A DNA stretch of 64,000 nt from Burkholderiaceae bacterium (GTDB lineage Bacteria > Pseudomonadota > Gammaproteobacteria > Burkholderiales > Burkholderiaceae_C): contig JACKLN010000008.1 in NCBI GenBank assembly GCA_024235855.1, forward strand, positions 186,001 to 250,000, read 5' to 3'. Of this stretch, positions 18,645 to 26,833 are shown one piece after another. Below the pieces are notes generated by a model. The model saw nothing but the letters and a program-made list of their open reading frames with translations, did no database searches and was not told where the DNA came from. Position 1 is the stretch's first letter. The number at the start of each line of letters is the position of its first letter. The position numbers were made by a program, and so were the translations under genes.

Positions 18645-19058
18645 TCAGGCGGGGAGCATAGCCCGAACTGCGGCCTGCACGCGCGCCGCCTCATCGAGCA
18701 GGTTCGACAGCGGCGCACCGAGTGCCGACGTGTCGCCGTGGCGCGCCTGGCGCTCGATGTCCGCGCAGACGGCGGCGAAGGCCGCCGCGCCGATGGCCGC
18801 CGAGGACGACTTCAGCGTGTGCGCGGTGTCTCCGGCCAGCTTCAGGTTGCCGGTGTCGCGTGCCTCGTGCAGGCTGAGCAGGTAGCGTTCCAGCGACGCC
18901 GCGTAGGTGCGCAGGACCTGGGCGACGAAGCCTCGGCTGCCATCGGGGTCGAGCTGCTGGAGCCGGGCCAGCGCATCCGGCGCCAGCACGGGCGGCGACC
19001 CACCGTGGCCGGCCGGGGCCTCCGGGTGGTGCAGTCGGTGACGTTGGGGACGGTTCAT
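18645..19058 (-). CDS. Hpt-domain phosphotransfer protein
   Basis: 137 residues. The histidine phosphotransfer signature is AHTLKSSSAAIGA with phospho-acceptor His80, inside a four-helix-bundle pattern ending ADIERQARHGD. The first 25 residues are polar and disordered. Hpt proteins pass phosphate between a hybrid kinase and a response regulator. The gene directly downstream encodes a REC-GGDEF-EAL protein, so this is probably its phosphodonor. The ATG at 19058 is the only start giving a compact Hpt protein. A strong sigma-28 promoter match lies about 80 bp upstream. Confidence 0.88.
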   Translation of the reverse strand: MNRPQRHRLHHPEAPAGHGGSPPVLAPDALARLQQLDPDGSRGFVAQVLRTYAASLERYLLSLHEARDTGNLKLAGDTAHTLKSSSAAIGAAAFAAVCADIERQARHGDTSALGAPLSNLLDEAARVQAAVRAMLPA

Positions 19059-19139
19059 CGGCGTGACCAGTAGTTTGACACCGGCCTGGACGGGTGCGTG
19101 GCAAGCCCCAACCCGGGCATCCGCCGGTGATTGGCCCTT

Positions 19140-19166
19140 CTTTCGGCGCCAACCCCACGGACTTGA
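19140..19166 (-). promoter_or_regulatory. Sigma-28 (FliA) promoter for Hpt / REC-GGDEF-EAL genes
   Basis: Reading the minus strand, TCAAGTCC is followed after exactly 11 nt by GCCGAAAG. The FliA consensus is TAAAGTTT-N11-GCCGATAA; the -10 matches at six of eight positions and the -35 shares its form with the motB/cheY site in this window. It lies 82 bp upstream of the Hpt start. It places this phosphorelay and its cyclic di-GMP enzyme in the late flagellar regulon. Confidence 0.7.
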
Positions 19167-19210
19167 ACGGCCGCGAGATGCCGCGTGTGACCCATTCGTA
19201 CAATGCCGCG

Positions 19211-20659
19211 ATGCGGAATTGGCATGTTCCCGCCCGGGCCGGCGGTGCGCTGGCGGCGACAGGCCTGCTCGGCGGCTGCACGGGTGATACCGGCCCCTGG
19301 CTCTTCGGCAGCGTGGCCCTGATCGTGTCCGCACTGACCGCCGGCGCCGCCGGGTGGCTGATCGGGCGCCGACGCGACCGCCGGGCACTGCACGCCGCCC
19401 GGCAGGAGAACCGGCTGCTGCTGGCCCTGGCCGGCGGCGACGGCTGGCGCACCACGGTGGCCGGCGATCGGATCGCCAGACTGGCGGACGGTCGACGACT
19501 GTCCGACCTGTACGACCTGGGCCCGCAGGCCGCAACCATGGAGGCCACGCTCACCCGGCCCGACCCGTTCGGACCTTGCGAGTGGACGCGACGTGACGGC
19601 GGCGGCGCGCACACCGTCGGCGGTGTGCCCTGGTTCCACGGCGACGGCCGCTTCGGCGGCCACGTCGTGCTCGCCCGCCCGGGTGATGGTGGCGGCCAGG
19701 CGGCGATGGGCCTCAAGGCGCTGGCCGAGACTTGGCCCGACGCCCTGGCCGTTCTGGTGCGGCAGGGCGACGACGCGCCCTGGCGGCTGCTGCAGGCCAG
19801 CGCCGCCGCCCGCGCGGTGCTGGGCCGGACCGACCGCTTCGACGGTGCCGCCCTGCAGGCGCTGCTGCCGCCGGCCCTGGGCGCGGCACTGGGCACGCCC
19901 GGTGATGCACAGGCCGAAGGCTGGCAGCTTCACCATGTGGCGGCCGACGGCGCGGCCGTGCTGCTGCTGGTGCGCGCCGGATCGTCGGGATTCGACGACA
20001 CGGCAACGATGAGCTACACCGTCTCGCACGACCTGCGGGCGCCGATCCGGGTCGTCGAGGGGTTCACCCGCATCGTCAAGGAGGACTACGGCAACGTGCT
20101 GGACCGCGTGGCCAACGACCACCTCGACCGTGTGCTGGGTGCCACCGCGCGCATGAACCAGATGATCGACGCCATGCTGACGCTGGCCCGGCTGTCGACG
20201 CAACCGCTGGCCCGCCAGCCTGTCAACCTGTCGCAGCTGGCCACGTTCGTGATCGACGACCTCCGCCGCGCCGCGCCCGACCGCGAGGCCGTGATCCAGG
20301 TCGAGCCCGACCTGCAGGCCACCGGCGACCCGACGCTGCTGCGCCTGGTGCTGGAGAATCTGCTGGGCAACGCCTGGAAGTACACCGCCAAGCGCGCCCA
20401 GGCCCACATCGTGTTCGGCCGGGAAACCACGGACGGTCAGACCGCCTTCGTGGTGCGCGACAACGGTGCCGGCTTCGACATGCGCTCGGCCGAACGCCTG
20501 TTCGGCCTGTTCCAGCGCCTGCACAGCGCCAGCGACTTCGCCGGCACCGGCGTCGGCCTGGCGTCGGTGCGGCGCATCGTGCAGCGTCACGGCGGGCGCA
20601 TCTGGGCCGACGGCGAGCCCGGCCGGGGTGCCGCCTTCTACTTCACGCTGAGGAACTGA
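19211..20659 (+). CDS. Membrane-anchored sensor histidine kinase
   Basis: 482 residues. The N-terminus is hydrophobic with a lipobox-like GLLGGC and one membrane segment (about 35-55), followed by about 200 residues without a recognisable sensor fold. The HisKA domain has SYTVSHDLRAP with His273. The ATPase domain has N-box NLLGNAWKY, G1 DNGAGFD and G2 GTGVGLASV, all intact. This H-box type is common in phytochrome-like kinases. The ATG at 19211 is preferred over an in-frame upstream start because it begins the hydrophobic N-terminus. It is divergent from the Hpt gene and convergent with the REC-ANTAR gene. Confidence 0.88.
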   Translation: MRNWHVPARAGGALAATGLLGGCTGDTGPWLFGSVALIVSALTAGAAGWLIGRRRDRRALHAARQENRLLLALAGGDGWRTTVAGDRIARLADGRRLSDLYDLGPQAATMEATLTRPDPFGPCEWTRRDGGGAHTVGGVPWFHGDGRFGGHVVLARPGDGGGQAAMGLKALAETWPDALAVLVRQGDDAPWRLLQASAAARAVLGRTDRFDGAALQALLPPALGAALGTPGDAQAEGWQLHHVAADGAAVLLLVRAGSSGFDDTATMSYTVSHDLRAPIRVVEGFTRIVKEDYGNVLDRVANDHLDRVLGATARMNQMIDAMLTLARLSTQPLARQPVNLSQLATFVIDDLRRAAPDREAVIQVEPDLQATGDPTLLRLVLENLLGNAWKYTAKRAQAHIVFGRETTDGQTAFVVRDNGAGFDMRSAERLFGLFQRLHSASDFAGTGVGLASVRRIVQRHGGRIWADGEPGRGAAFYFTLRN

Positions 20660-20704
20660 GAGCGCGAGAGCCTGCTGGCCTCGCAGATCGACCGCAGCGG
20701 CCGA

Positions 20705-21355
20705 TCAGGCATCCGTGTCGGCCAGGGCCTCCACCGCATCGACCAGGCGTTGCGCCTGCTGCTGCGCCGTCAGTCCCTTCTCGCTGGCCAGCGCATGCAG
20801 CTTCTGCAGCGCACGGGCTTGGGTGAGCGTGTGCCGGTGCATCAGGATGCCGGTGGCCAGGCTCACCGGGTCCGGCGTCGACGCGCTGGCCGGCGCGGGC
20901 GGCACCCCGGCCGGCGCGGCCGGACGCTGCGGCGGCGCGGCCGGCGGCAGATCCGCCCCACGGCCCTGCACCAGCTGCGCCATCACGCGGTCCACCGTGG
21001 GCACGATCTGCCCGACGTCCAGCGGCTTGACCAGGTAGGCCAGGGCCCCGAGTTCGGCCACCTTGGCCCGTGTCGGCTCGTCGGCGAAGGCCGACAGGAA
21101 CATGAAGGGCACGCCGACCACGTCGCGCAGGTACTCCGCCACGTCGAAGCCGGTCTTGCCTTCCATGCGGATGTCCAGCAGCGCCAGCGCCGGGCGGTGC
21201 TGGCGCGCCAGCAGGATGGCGTCGTCGCCGTTGTCGGCGTCGATGACCTCGTAGCCGGCCTGGGCCAGGCCATGGGTCACGGTGGCCAGCACCAGCCGGT
21301 CGTCGTCGACGACGAGGATCCGGCCCTTGCCGTGGGGTGGGGCAGCGTCGTTCAT
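20705..21355 (-). CDS. REC-ANTAR response regulator (probable RNA-binding antiterminator)
   Basis: 216 residues. The receiver domain occupies 12-130 with VVDDDR, phospho-acceptor Asp61 and a Lys in YLVKPLD. A Pro/Ala-rich linker (about 137-160) leads to a C-terminal three-helix ANTAR domain (about 163-210) with the family pattern ATGILMHRHTLTQARALQKL. ANTAR domains bind paired hairpins in nascent RNA and prevent termination. The start overlaps the stop of the multi-PAS kinase (ATGA), and kinases of the HisKA_2 type often partner ANTAR regulators. The RNA target is not evident. Confidence 0.92.
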   Translation of the reverse strand: MNDAAPPHGKGRILVVDDDRLVLATVTHGLAQAGYEVIDADNGDDAILLARQHRPALALLDIRMEGKTGFDVAEYLRDVVGVPFMFLSAFADEPTRAKVAELGALAYLVKPLDVGQIVPTVDRVMAQLVQGRGADLPPAAPPQRPAAPAGVPPAPASASTPDPVSLATGILMHRHTLTQARALQKLHALASEKGLTAQQQAQRLVDAVEALADTDA

Positions 21356-24300
21356 GGCGAAGCGTCGTTCGAAGCCCCGATTGTCGCCGCAACGCCGGCA
21401 GCACCGGCATCGCGGCGCACGCTGGGCGGGCTCAGGCGCACACGGGTGAGCACCTCCTCCCCCGCCTGCTCCAGCGACAGCGTGGCGCTGCGCCGCGGCA
21501 GCAGGGCCCGCACCAGGCCCAGCCCCGACACACCGCCCGGGAAGCGGGCCAGGTCGAAGGCCTCCGGCAGCTGGCCGGCATGCCGGATGTCGACCCCCGC
21601 CGTGTCGCCGTCCGGCTCGGCCATCACGCGGCAGCGCACGGTGCCACGACCATGCTTGACGGCATTGGTCAGCAACTCGTTGACCACGAGCGCGATCGGG
21701 ATGGCCTCCGCCTCCGGGAGCTCGAACGCCAGGGCCCCGGGACCGCCCTCGAAGCCGATATCGCGGCCGAAGGTGCGCTGCACCGACTGGGCGATCGCCT
21801 CCACCACGCGCGCCAACCGCAGCGGCCCGCTGGCGCCGACCTGCAGTCCGTAGACCTGGGCGATGGCCTGCACCTGGGAGACGGCCTCGCCGAGCACCGG
21901 CGCCACCTCGGCGTGGCGCGCCGCGTACTGCTGCAGCAGCCCGGCCACACCTTGCAGGTTGTTCTTGATCCGGTGGTGCACCTCGCGCACCAGGACCTCG
22001 CGCTGCGCAATCGCCGCCTGCAGCCGCGCGAGGTCAGCCGCACGCTGCTCGGTCACGTCGCTGGCCACGAGCAGCAGCTCGGCCGGGCCGCCGTCCACCG
22101 CCGACAACGGCACGGTGCGCGTGTCCCAGAGCCGGCCCTCGGCGTCGCGCAGTTCCAGCCGCTGCGGCGCCTGGGCCACTGCACCGTCCAGGCCGGCCGG
22201 CGGGGCGGCCAGGAACGCGTCGGCCGCAGGGTTGGTCTGCAGGGGGCGCCGGGTCGGCCCGTCGACCAGTGCGATGGCCAACGGCACGGTCTCGATCAGG
22301 CGCTGCAGCGACGCCTTCGCCCGCGCGATGCTGACCTCGGCCTGGCGCCGGCTATCAATGTCCAGCAGCGCAAAGGTCAGCTGACGACCGCCGCCATCGC
22401 GCACCGTCTGCACCACGTTGCCCACGACCCAGAACTCGCGGCCGTCGCGCCCGCGCAGCCGGCACTCGAAGGTTTCCGACTGCCCGTCGGCCAGGCGGCT
22501 GGTCCAGTCCGTGCGACGCAGCGGATGGTCGGCCTCGGCGGTGGCGACCACATGGATGGGCTCGCCGGTGAAGTCCGTCAGCTCGCCGCCGAACATGCGC
22601 CGCGCCGGACGATTCATCCACACGATGGCGTCGTCCGCCACGGTGACGATGCCCACCAGCACGGAATCGAGGACCGCCCGCGTCTGCTCGGCCTGACGCT
22701 GCAGCGACTCGCGCGCGCGGTGCCGCTCGTCGACGTCGACGAAGGAACACACCATGCCGGCGTCGGGCCCGCTGCCGGCGTCGGCAGACACCGGCCGTGC
22801 GGCCACCTGGACCCACAGCGCACGGCCGTCGCGCCGGCGCAGCCGGCGCTCGCCGACGAAGACGCCGTCGCGCGCCAGGCCCTCGGCGAGCGCGCGCTCG
22901 AAGTCCACGCACTCGCGCGTGCTGGGGTAGAGCTCGGCACCGTCGAGCGCCGTGAGCTCGGGCACCGACCAGCCGGTCAGGTCCGCCAGCGCCTGGTTGG
23001 CACGCTCGATGCGCGCGCCCCGCTGCCAGGCGATGCCCACGGCCGAGTGCGCGAACATCAGCTCGCGTTCGCGCGCCAGTGTCTGCAGCTCGGCCTGCTG
23101 CGACTTCAGCCGCGTGATGTCCGACAGCACCGCGACCGACTCGCTCAACGCATCGCCGGCCTCGGCCGCCGAGGCGCGCAGCGACAGTGCGTACCAGCGG
23201 CCACCGGGCAGCTGCAGTTCGGCATCGAAGTCGCGCCCCTCGAGCACGCTGGACAGGGCGCTGCGCGCCAACGGCGCCCCCTGCACCGTGAGCGCCAGCA
23301 GCGACTGCAGCGTGGCGCCGGGACCGGCACCCTCGGCCAGGTCCAGCATGCGCTCGAAGCGGCGGTTGCAGCGCTGCAGCACGTCGCCGCGCAGCAGCGC
23401 GATGCCGGCCGGCGAACCTTCCAGGATGGTGCCCAGCTCGCGCAGCAGCTGCTCGTTGCGGCGCTGGGCACGCTCGCGGTCGGTGACGTCGATGGTGACG
23501 ACCGACGTCGCCCGTCGGCCGCCGGCCAGCGCGCCCGGTTCGACACGCGTGAGCAGCCAACGCTGGCCGAGTTCCGGGTGGCGAACCGCATACCGCACCT
23601 CGGCACGGGTGCCGCCACGAAGGGCGGCCTGCAGCTTCTCGTACTCCGGCAGCGATGACGGCTCAACGATGTCGCGGGCAATGCCTTGCAGCGCCGTCGT
23701 GGGCGGCGGCGACACCCCGCCGCGCACCGCGCCGGCCGAACGCAGCCAGCCGCGCGCGGGATCGTAGGTGGCCACGAAGATGCCGGCCGTGTCCATCAGC
23801 GCGCCGATCTCCAGCAGCGCCAGGTCGCGTTCGTCCTCGGCACTCAGATCCTCGACCACCGCCATGTAGCGCAGCTGCCCCTGGTCGGTGGCGAAGGCGC
23901 TGACCCGTGCCGACAGCCGACGCCGGCCGTCGGCCCCTTCGACCAGGGCCTGGCATTCCATCGGCGGAGCACCCGGGACCAGGCCGGCGCTGGGTGCCCT
24001 GCCATCCCAGGCCAGCAGCGCCTGCAGGGCCAGCGGCGCCTCTTCCAGGGTCACCGGCACCTGCCCGATGAGCGCCTCGAAGGTGCGGTTGGATCGCACG
24101 ATCAGGCCACTGGCGTCGAACACCAGCATGCCAGCCGGACTGAGGTCGAACCACTGTGCCAGTTCGTGGCTGGTGCGGTCGGCCTGCGCGCGCGCGGCAT
24201 GCTCGCTCGTCGTGTCCTGCAACACCGACACCACCAGGCCGTGGTCGCCCAGCGGGGTGCGCGTCTGGCGGTACCAGCGTGCGAGTCCAGCGGCGTCGAG

Positions 24301-24582
24301 CAGCCTCTGGTCGCCGACGTCGATCTCGCCCTGGACGCGGCGACGGCGCGCCGTCGCCTGGTCTTCGGCAGGCTGCAGGGACACCAGCTCCCTGCCACGC
24401 AGATGCTCGCGGGTGTAGCCGCAGAACTGGGCGAAGGCCTCGTTGACGTCGATCAGCCGACCCCCGCTGTCCTCGATCAGCGCCGGGTATGGCGCGGCCC
24501 ACAGCAACGCCAGCAGCGCACGCGCGCCGTCGGACAGCGCCTCGCCGACCCCGATGGCCGGCGCAACGCCGGCCCCGTTCAG
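21352..24582 (-). CDS. Multi-PAS sensor histidine kinase (HisKA_2 family)
   Basis: About 1076 residues, no clear membrane segment. Seven consecutive PAS-like modules can be read, for example SPAGMLVFDASGLIVRSN and VPLAIALVDGPTRR. A HisKA_2 dimerisation domain follows, with EVHHRIKNNLQGV near residue 865, and an ATPase domain with N-box VVNELLTNAVKHG. The G1 box is degenerate (RHAGQLPE instead of DxGxG), while GVSGLGLVRALL resembles a G2 box. No ATG, GTG or TTG precedes the first PAS module in frame near the gene start. The best start is a CTG at 24582 that overlaps the upstream HDOD stop, with GGGAG 5 nt before it. A TTG at 24507 is the alternative. Confidence 0.9.
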   Translation of the reverse strand: MNGAGVAPAIGVGEALSDGARALLALLWAAPYPALIEDSGGRLIDVNEAFAQFCGYTREHLRGRELVSLQPAEDQATARRRRVQGEIDVGDQRLLDAAGLARWYRQTRTPLGDHGLVVSVLQDTTSEHAARAQADRTSHELAQWFDLSPAGMLVFDASGLIVRSNRTFEALIGQVPVTLEEAPLALQALLAWDGRAPSAGLVPGAPPMECQALVEGADGRRRLSARVSAFATDQGQLRYMAVVEDLSAEDERDLALLEIGALMDTAGIFVATYDPARGWLRSAGAVRGGVSPPPTTALQGIARDIVEPSSLPEYEKLQAALRGGTRAEVRYAVRHPELGQRWLLTRVEPGALAGGRRATSVVTIDVTDRERAQRRNEQLLRELGTILEGSPAGIALLRGDVLQRCNRRFERMLDLAEGAGPGATLQSLLALTVQGAPLARSALSSVLEGRDFDAELQLPGGRWYALSLRASAAEAGDALSESVAVLSDITRLKSQQAELQTLARERELMFAHSAVGIAWQRGARIERANQALADLTGWSVPELTALDGAELYPSTRECVDFERALAEGLARDGVFVGERRLRRRDGRALWVQVAARPVSADAGSGPDAGMVCSFVDVDERHRARESLQRQAEQTRAVLDSVLVGIVTVADDAIVWMNRPARRMFGGELTDFTGEPIHVVATAEADHPLRRTDWTSRLADGQSETFECRLRGRDGREFWVVGNVVQTVRDGGGRQLTFALLDIDSRRQAEVSIARAKASLQRLIETVPLAIALVDGPTRRPLQTNPAADAFLAAPPAGLDGAVAQAPQRLELRDAEGRLWDTRTVPLSAVDGGPAELLLVASDVTEQRAADLARLQAAIAQREVLVREVHHRIKNNLQGVAGLLQQYAARHAEVAPVLGEAVSQVQAIAQVYGLQVGASGPLRLARVVEAIAQSVQRTFGRDIGFEGGPGALAFELPEAEAIPIALVVNELLTNAVKHGRGTVRCRVMAEPDGDTAGVDIRHAGQLPEAFDLARFPGGVSGLGLVRALLPRRSATLSLEQAGEEVLTRVRLSPPSVRRDAGAAGVAATIGASNDASP

Positions 24583-25865
24583 TCCAGCTCCCGCGCCGAG
24601 GCCAGTGCGCGCAGAAGCGCGGCGTTGGCTTCGGTCAGGCTGACGAAGGCCGTGTCGGCGGCGTCCCGGATGTCGCCACGGACACCTTGTTCCATGGCCC
24701 GCACCAGTTGCAGGTAAGGGTGGAACGGCCCGCCGCCGGCCACCAGGGCCTGCTGGACGCGGTCGGGCACGGGCACGCTCTCGAACAGCGTGGCGAAGTC
24801 TTGCCCCAGCATGCGGTCCAGCAGCGAGAAGACGCCACAGATGAACATCTCGCCGCGCATCTCGTCGTCGGCGCTGTGGCGTACCAGTTCCTCCATCAGG
24901 AGTCCCCGGCGCACCGCGGCGAACATGGCTGGCTTCATCTGCGGATCCTTGCTCGACGACGCCAGCAGCAGCGCCAGCCAGCGCTTGAGCTTCTGGTAGC
25001 CCAGCATCATCAACGCATGCTGGAACGACGAGACCTCCACCGACAAGCCGAACGCCGCCGAATTGAGGTATCGGATCAGGCGGAAAGCGAGCTGAGGATC
25101 GTTCTTGAGCACCGCCTCGAGCTTGTCGACCGGTTCCTCGCGGTCGACACGCTTGATCAGTTCGGTGACCACCGCCAGGTCGGGGCCGCCCGCCTGCACG
25201 CTGCCACGCCGGAAATCGTCCTCGATCGGCCAGCCCAGCACGCCGACGGCCCCTCGGGCGAACGCCGCGTCCAGTTCCGCCAGCGTGCGCACGCCCACCT
25301 GGATGTGGGAAATGCGGCGCGCCACCCCCTCCGGAGGCTGGCTTCCGCCACCCCGCCGGTCCTCTGCCGCGTCGATCAGTGAGTGCCGGAAACAAGGCAA
25401 CAGTTCACGGGGCAGTTCGGTGACCGGGCGACCTTTGACAATGAGCGCACTGCCGGCCGCATGCAGGGCCTGCAGCGCCGCAGCATGCACCGGGTCACCG
25501 ACCATGAAGGCCGGCACTTCCAGCATGACGTGCGGCGGTGGCTGCACCGCCAGCATGGCGCGGAGCCAGGGCTCGGAAGCGATGTTCAACGTCAGCGGCG
25601 TCGCTTTGGTCGGCGCCACCGGCGCCGCGTCGGCGGCCGCGCCGGGCGCCTGCCCGGGCATCGCGCGCAGGTTCAGCGAGATCGTCGCGGCATCGGCTGG
25701 CGCCGGCCAGACGTGCATCAGCGCCTGCAGCAGCGCCGCGGCATCGGGCGACTCGTCGCGCTTTTCCGGGAAGACGGTCAGGCGCGTGGCAATGACCGAG
25801 CGATCGCGGGCGATCAGTGGGCTGTGACCCAGCACCAGCTGGCCCAGGATGGCAGGCGTGGACAT
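24579..25865 (-). CDS. HDOD-domain signalling protein (YuxH/EAL-HDOD-like)
   Basis: 428 residues. The C-terminal half (about 210-400) is an HDOD domain, with VLKNDPQLAFRLIRYLNSAAFGL and SFQHALMMLGYQKLKRWL. The N-terminal half is organised like the degenerate EAL part of EAL-HDOD proteins (IARDRSVIATRLTVF at the start) but lacks EAL catalytic motifs. It is therefore probably a protein-interaction module, not a phosphodiesterase. HDOD proteins act in stress, motility and chemotaxis signalling. It starts 15 bp after the flgL stop and overlaps the multi-PAS kinase, so it is likely the first signalling gene of the flagellar transcript. Confidence 0.88.
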   Translation of the reverse strand: MSTPAILGQLVLGHSPLIARDRSVIATRLTVFPEKRDESPDAAALLQALMHVWPAPADAATISLNLRAMPGQAPGAAADAAPVAPTKATPLTLNIASEPWLRAMLAVQPPPHVMLEVPAFMVGDPVHAAALQALHAAGSALIVKGRPVTELPRELLPCFRHSLIDAAEDRRGGGSQPPEGVARRISHIQVGVRTLAELDAAFARGAVGVLGWPIEDDFRRGSVQAGGPDLAVVTELIKRVDREEPVDKLEAVLKNDPQLAFRLIRYLNSAAFGLSVEVSSFQHALMMLGYQKLKRWLALLLASSSKDPQMKPAMFAAVRRGLLMEELVRHSADDEMRGEMFICGVFSLLDRMLGQDFATLFESVPVPDRVQQALVAGGGPFHPYLQLVRAMEQGVRGDIRDAADTAFVSLTEANAALLRALASARELD

Positions 25866-25880
25866 GCGGGAATGAGGCGG

Positions 25881-26816
25881 TCAGCCGCTGACGTAGTCGA
25901 ACAGGGACAGGCGCTGCACCATGGCATAGGCCTTCAGGGCGGCATCGTAGCCGGTTTGCTGGTTCTGAAAGTCGGAGACGACCTGGACCATGTCCGCATC
26001 TTCAGCCGCCGATCGCTCGGCCTGCGCCGCCAGCGCCTCGCGCGACAGCCGCAACTCGAATCCGTCGGCGTGGTTCAAGGCCTCGCCGAAGCCGGCCCTG
26101 ACCGCGCCGAGGTGGTCCATGGCGGCGTCCAGCCCGCGCACGCCCACGCGGACGGTCTCCGAGATCTCGTCGTTGCCCCGCCCCGCGGTCTCGAGTTCCG
26201 TGGCCAGTTGGTCCAGCACGTTGAAGACCGACAAGGTAGGGGTGCCCGTGTCGGGGTCGGGCGCCTGCAGCCAGGTCCGTCCGCCGTCGGCGGACAACTG
26301 CAGGGGCTCCGGGGTGGCGGTCTGAAGCGCCCCGCCATCGCCCCGGTAGGCGACGCCGCCTGGCGCGTCCACGAACGGGGTCTGCGTCGAACCCTGGCCG
26401 CCGAACAGGTAGCCGCCCGCGCCGTCGCCACGATTGGCCACCGCCAGCAACTGGTCGCGCAGGCCGCGGATGTCCTGCGCCAGGCTCCTCCGCTCGGCGT
26501 CGCTGTAGGTCGGGTTGCCAGCAGCCAGCGTCTGCTCACGGATTCGCTGCATCAAGCCGGTGGCATCGCCGAGCGCCGACTCGGCCTGCTGCATGGCGTT
26601 GCGGCTGGCGTCGAGCGCCCGCTGGTCAGCCTCGCTGCGCGCAATCGTGGCCAGCGCGCGTTCGGCCCGCGCGGCTGCCGCCGGATCGTCGCTGGCGCGC
26701 GCCACCCGCTTGCCGCTGGTCATCTCTTCCTGCAGGCTCGCGAGTTCGGTCTGGCGCCTCTGCAGCGTGCTGAGTCCGCGCTCGTAGGCGCTGAAGGTGG
26801 ACATGCGGACGGTCAT
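25881..26816 (-). CDS. flgL: Flagellar hook-filament junction protein FlgL
   Basis: 311 residues, close to the usual FlgL length. The flagellin-like N-terminal helix is MSTFSAYERGLSTLQRRQTELASL, shown in part here, followed by MTSGKRVARASDDPAAAAR, the conserved FlgL/flagellin signature. The C-terminal helix contains DADMVQVVSDFQNQQTGYDAAL. FlgL is the second junction protein between hook and filament and is exported by the flagellar type III apparatus. It begins 17 bp after the flgK stop and is the last structural gene of the flgB-flgL run. Confidence 0.96.
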   Translation of the reverse strand: MTVRMSTFSAYERGLSTLQRRQTELASLQEEMTSGKRVARASDDPAAAARAERALATIARSEADQRALDASRNAMQQAESALGDATGLMQRIREQTLAAGNPTYSDAERRSLAQDIRGLRDQLLAVANRGDGAGGYLFGGQGSTQTPFVDAPGGVAYRGDGGALQTATPEPLQLSADGGRTWLQAPDPDTGTPTLSVFNVLDQLATELETAGRGNDEISETVRVGVRGLDAAMDHLGAVRAGFGEALNHADGFELRLSREALAAQAERSAAEDADMVQVVSDFQNQQTGYDAALKAYAMVQRLSLFDYVSG

Positions 26817-26833
26817 GGGTTCCTCCGGCAGCG

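Noticed and set aside
14337..19073. Very long open frame on the plus strand (about 1578 codons)
   Set aside because: It lies opposite the diguanylate cyclase and REC-GGDEF-EAL genes and is rich in Arg, His and Gln, as expected for an antisense shadow in high-GC DNA.
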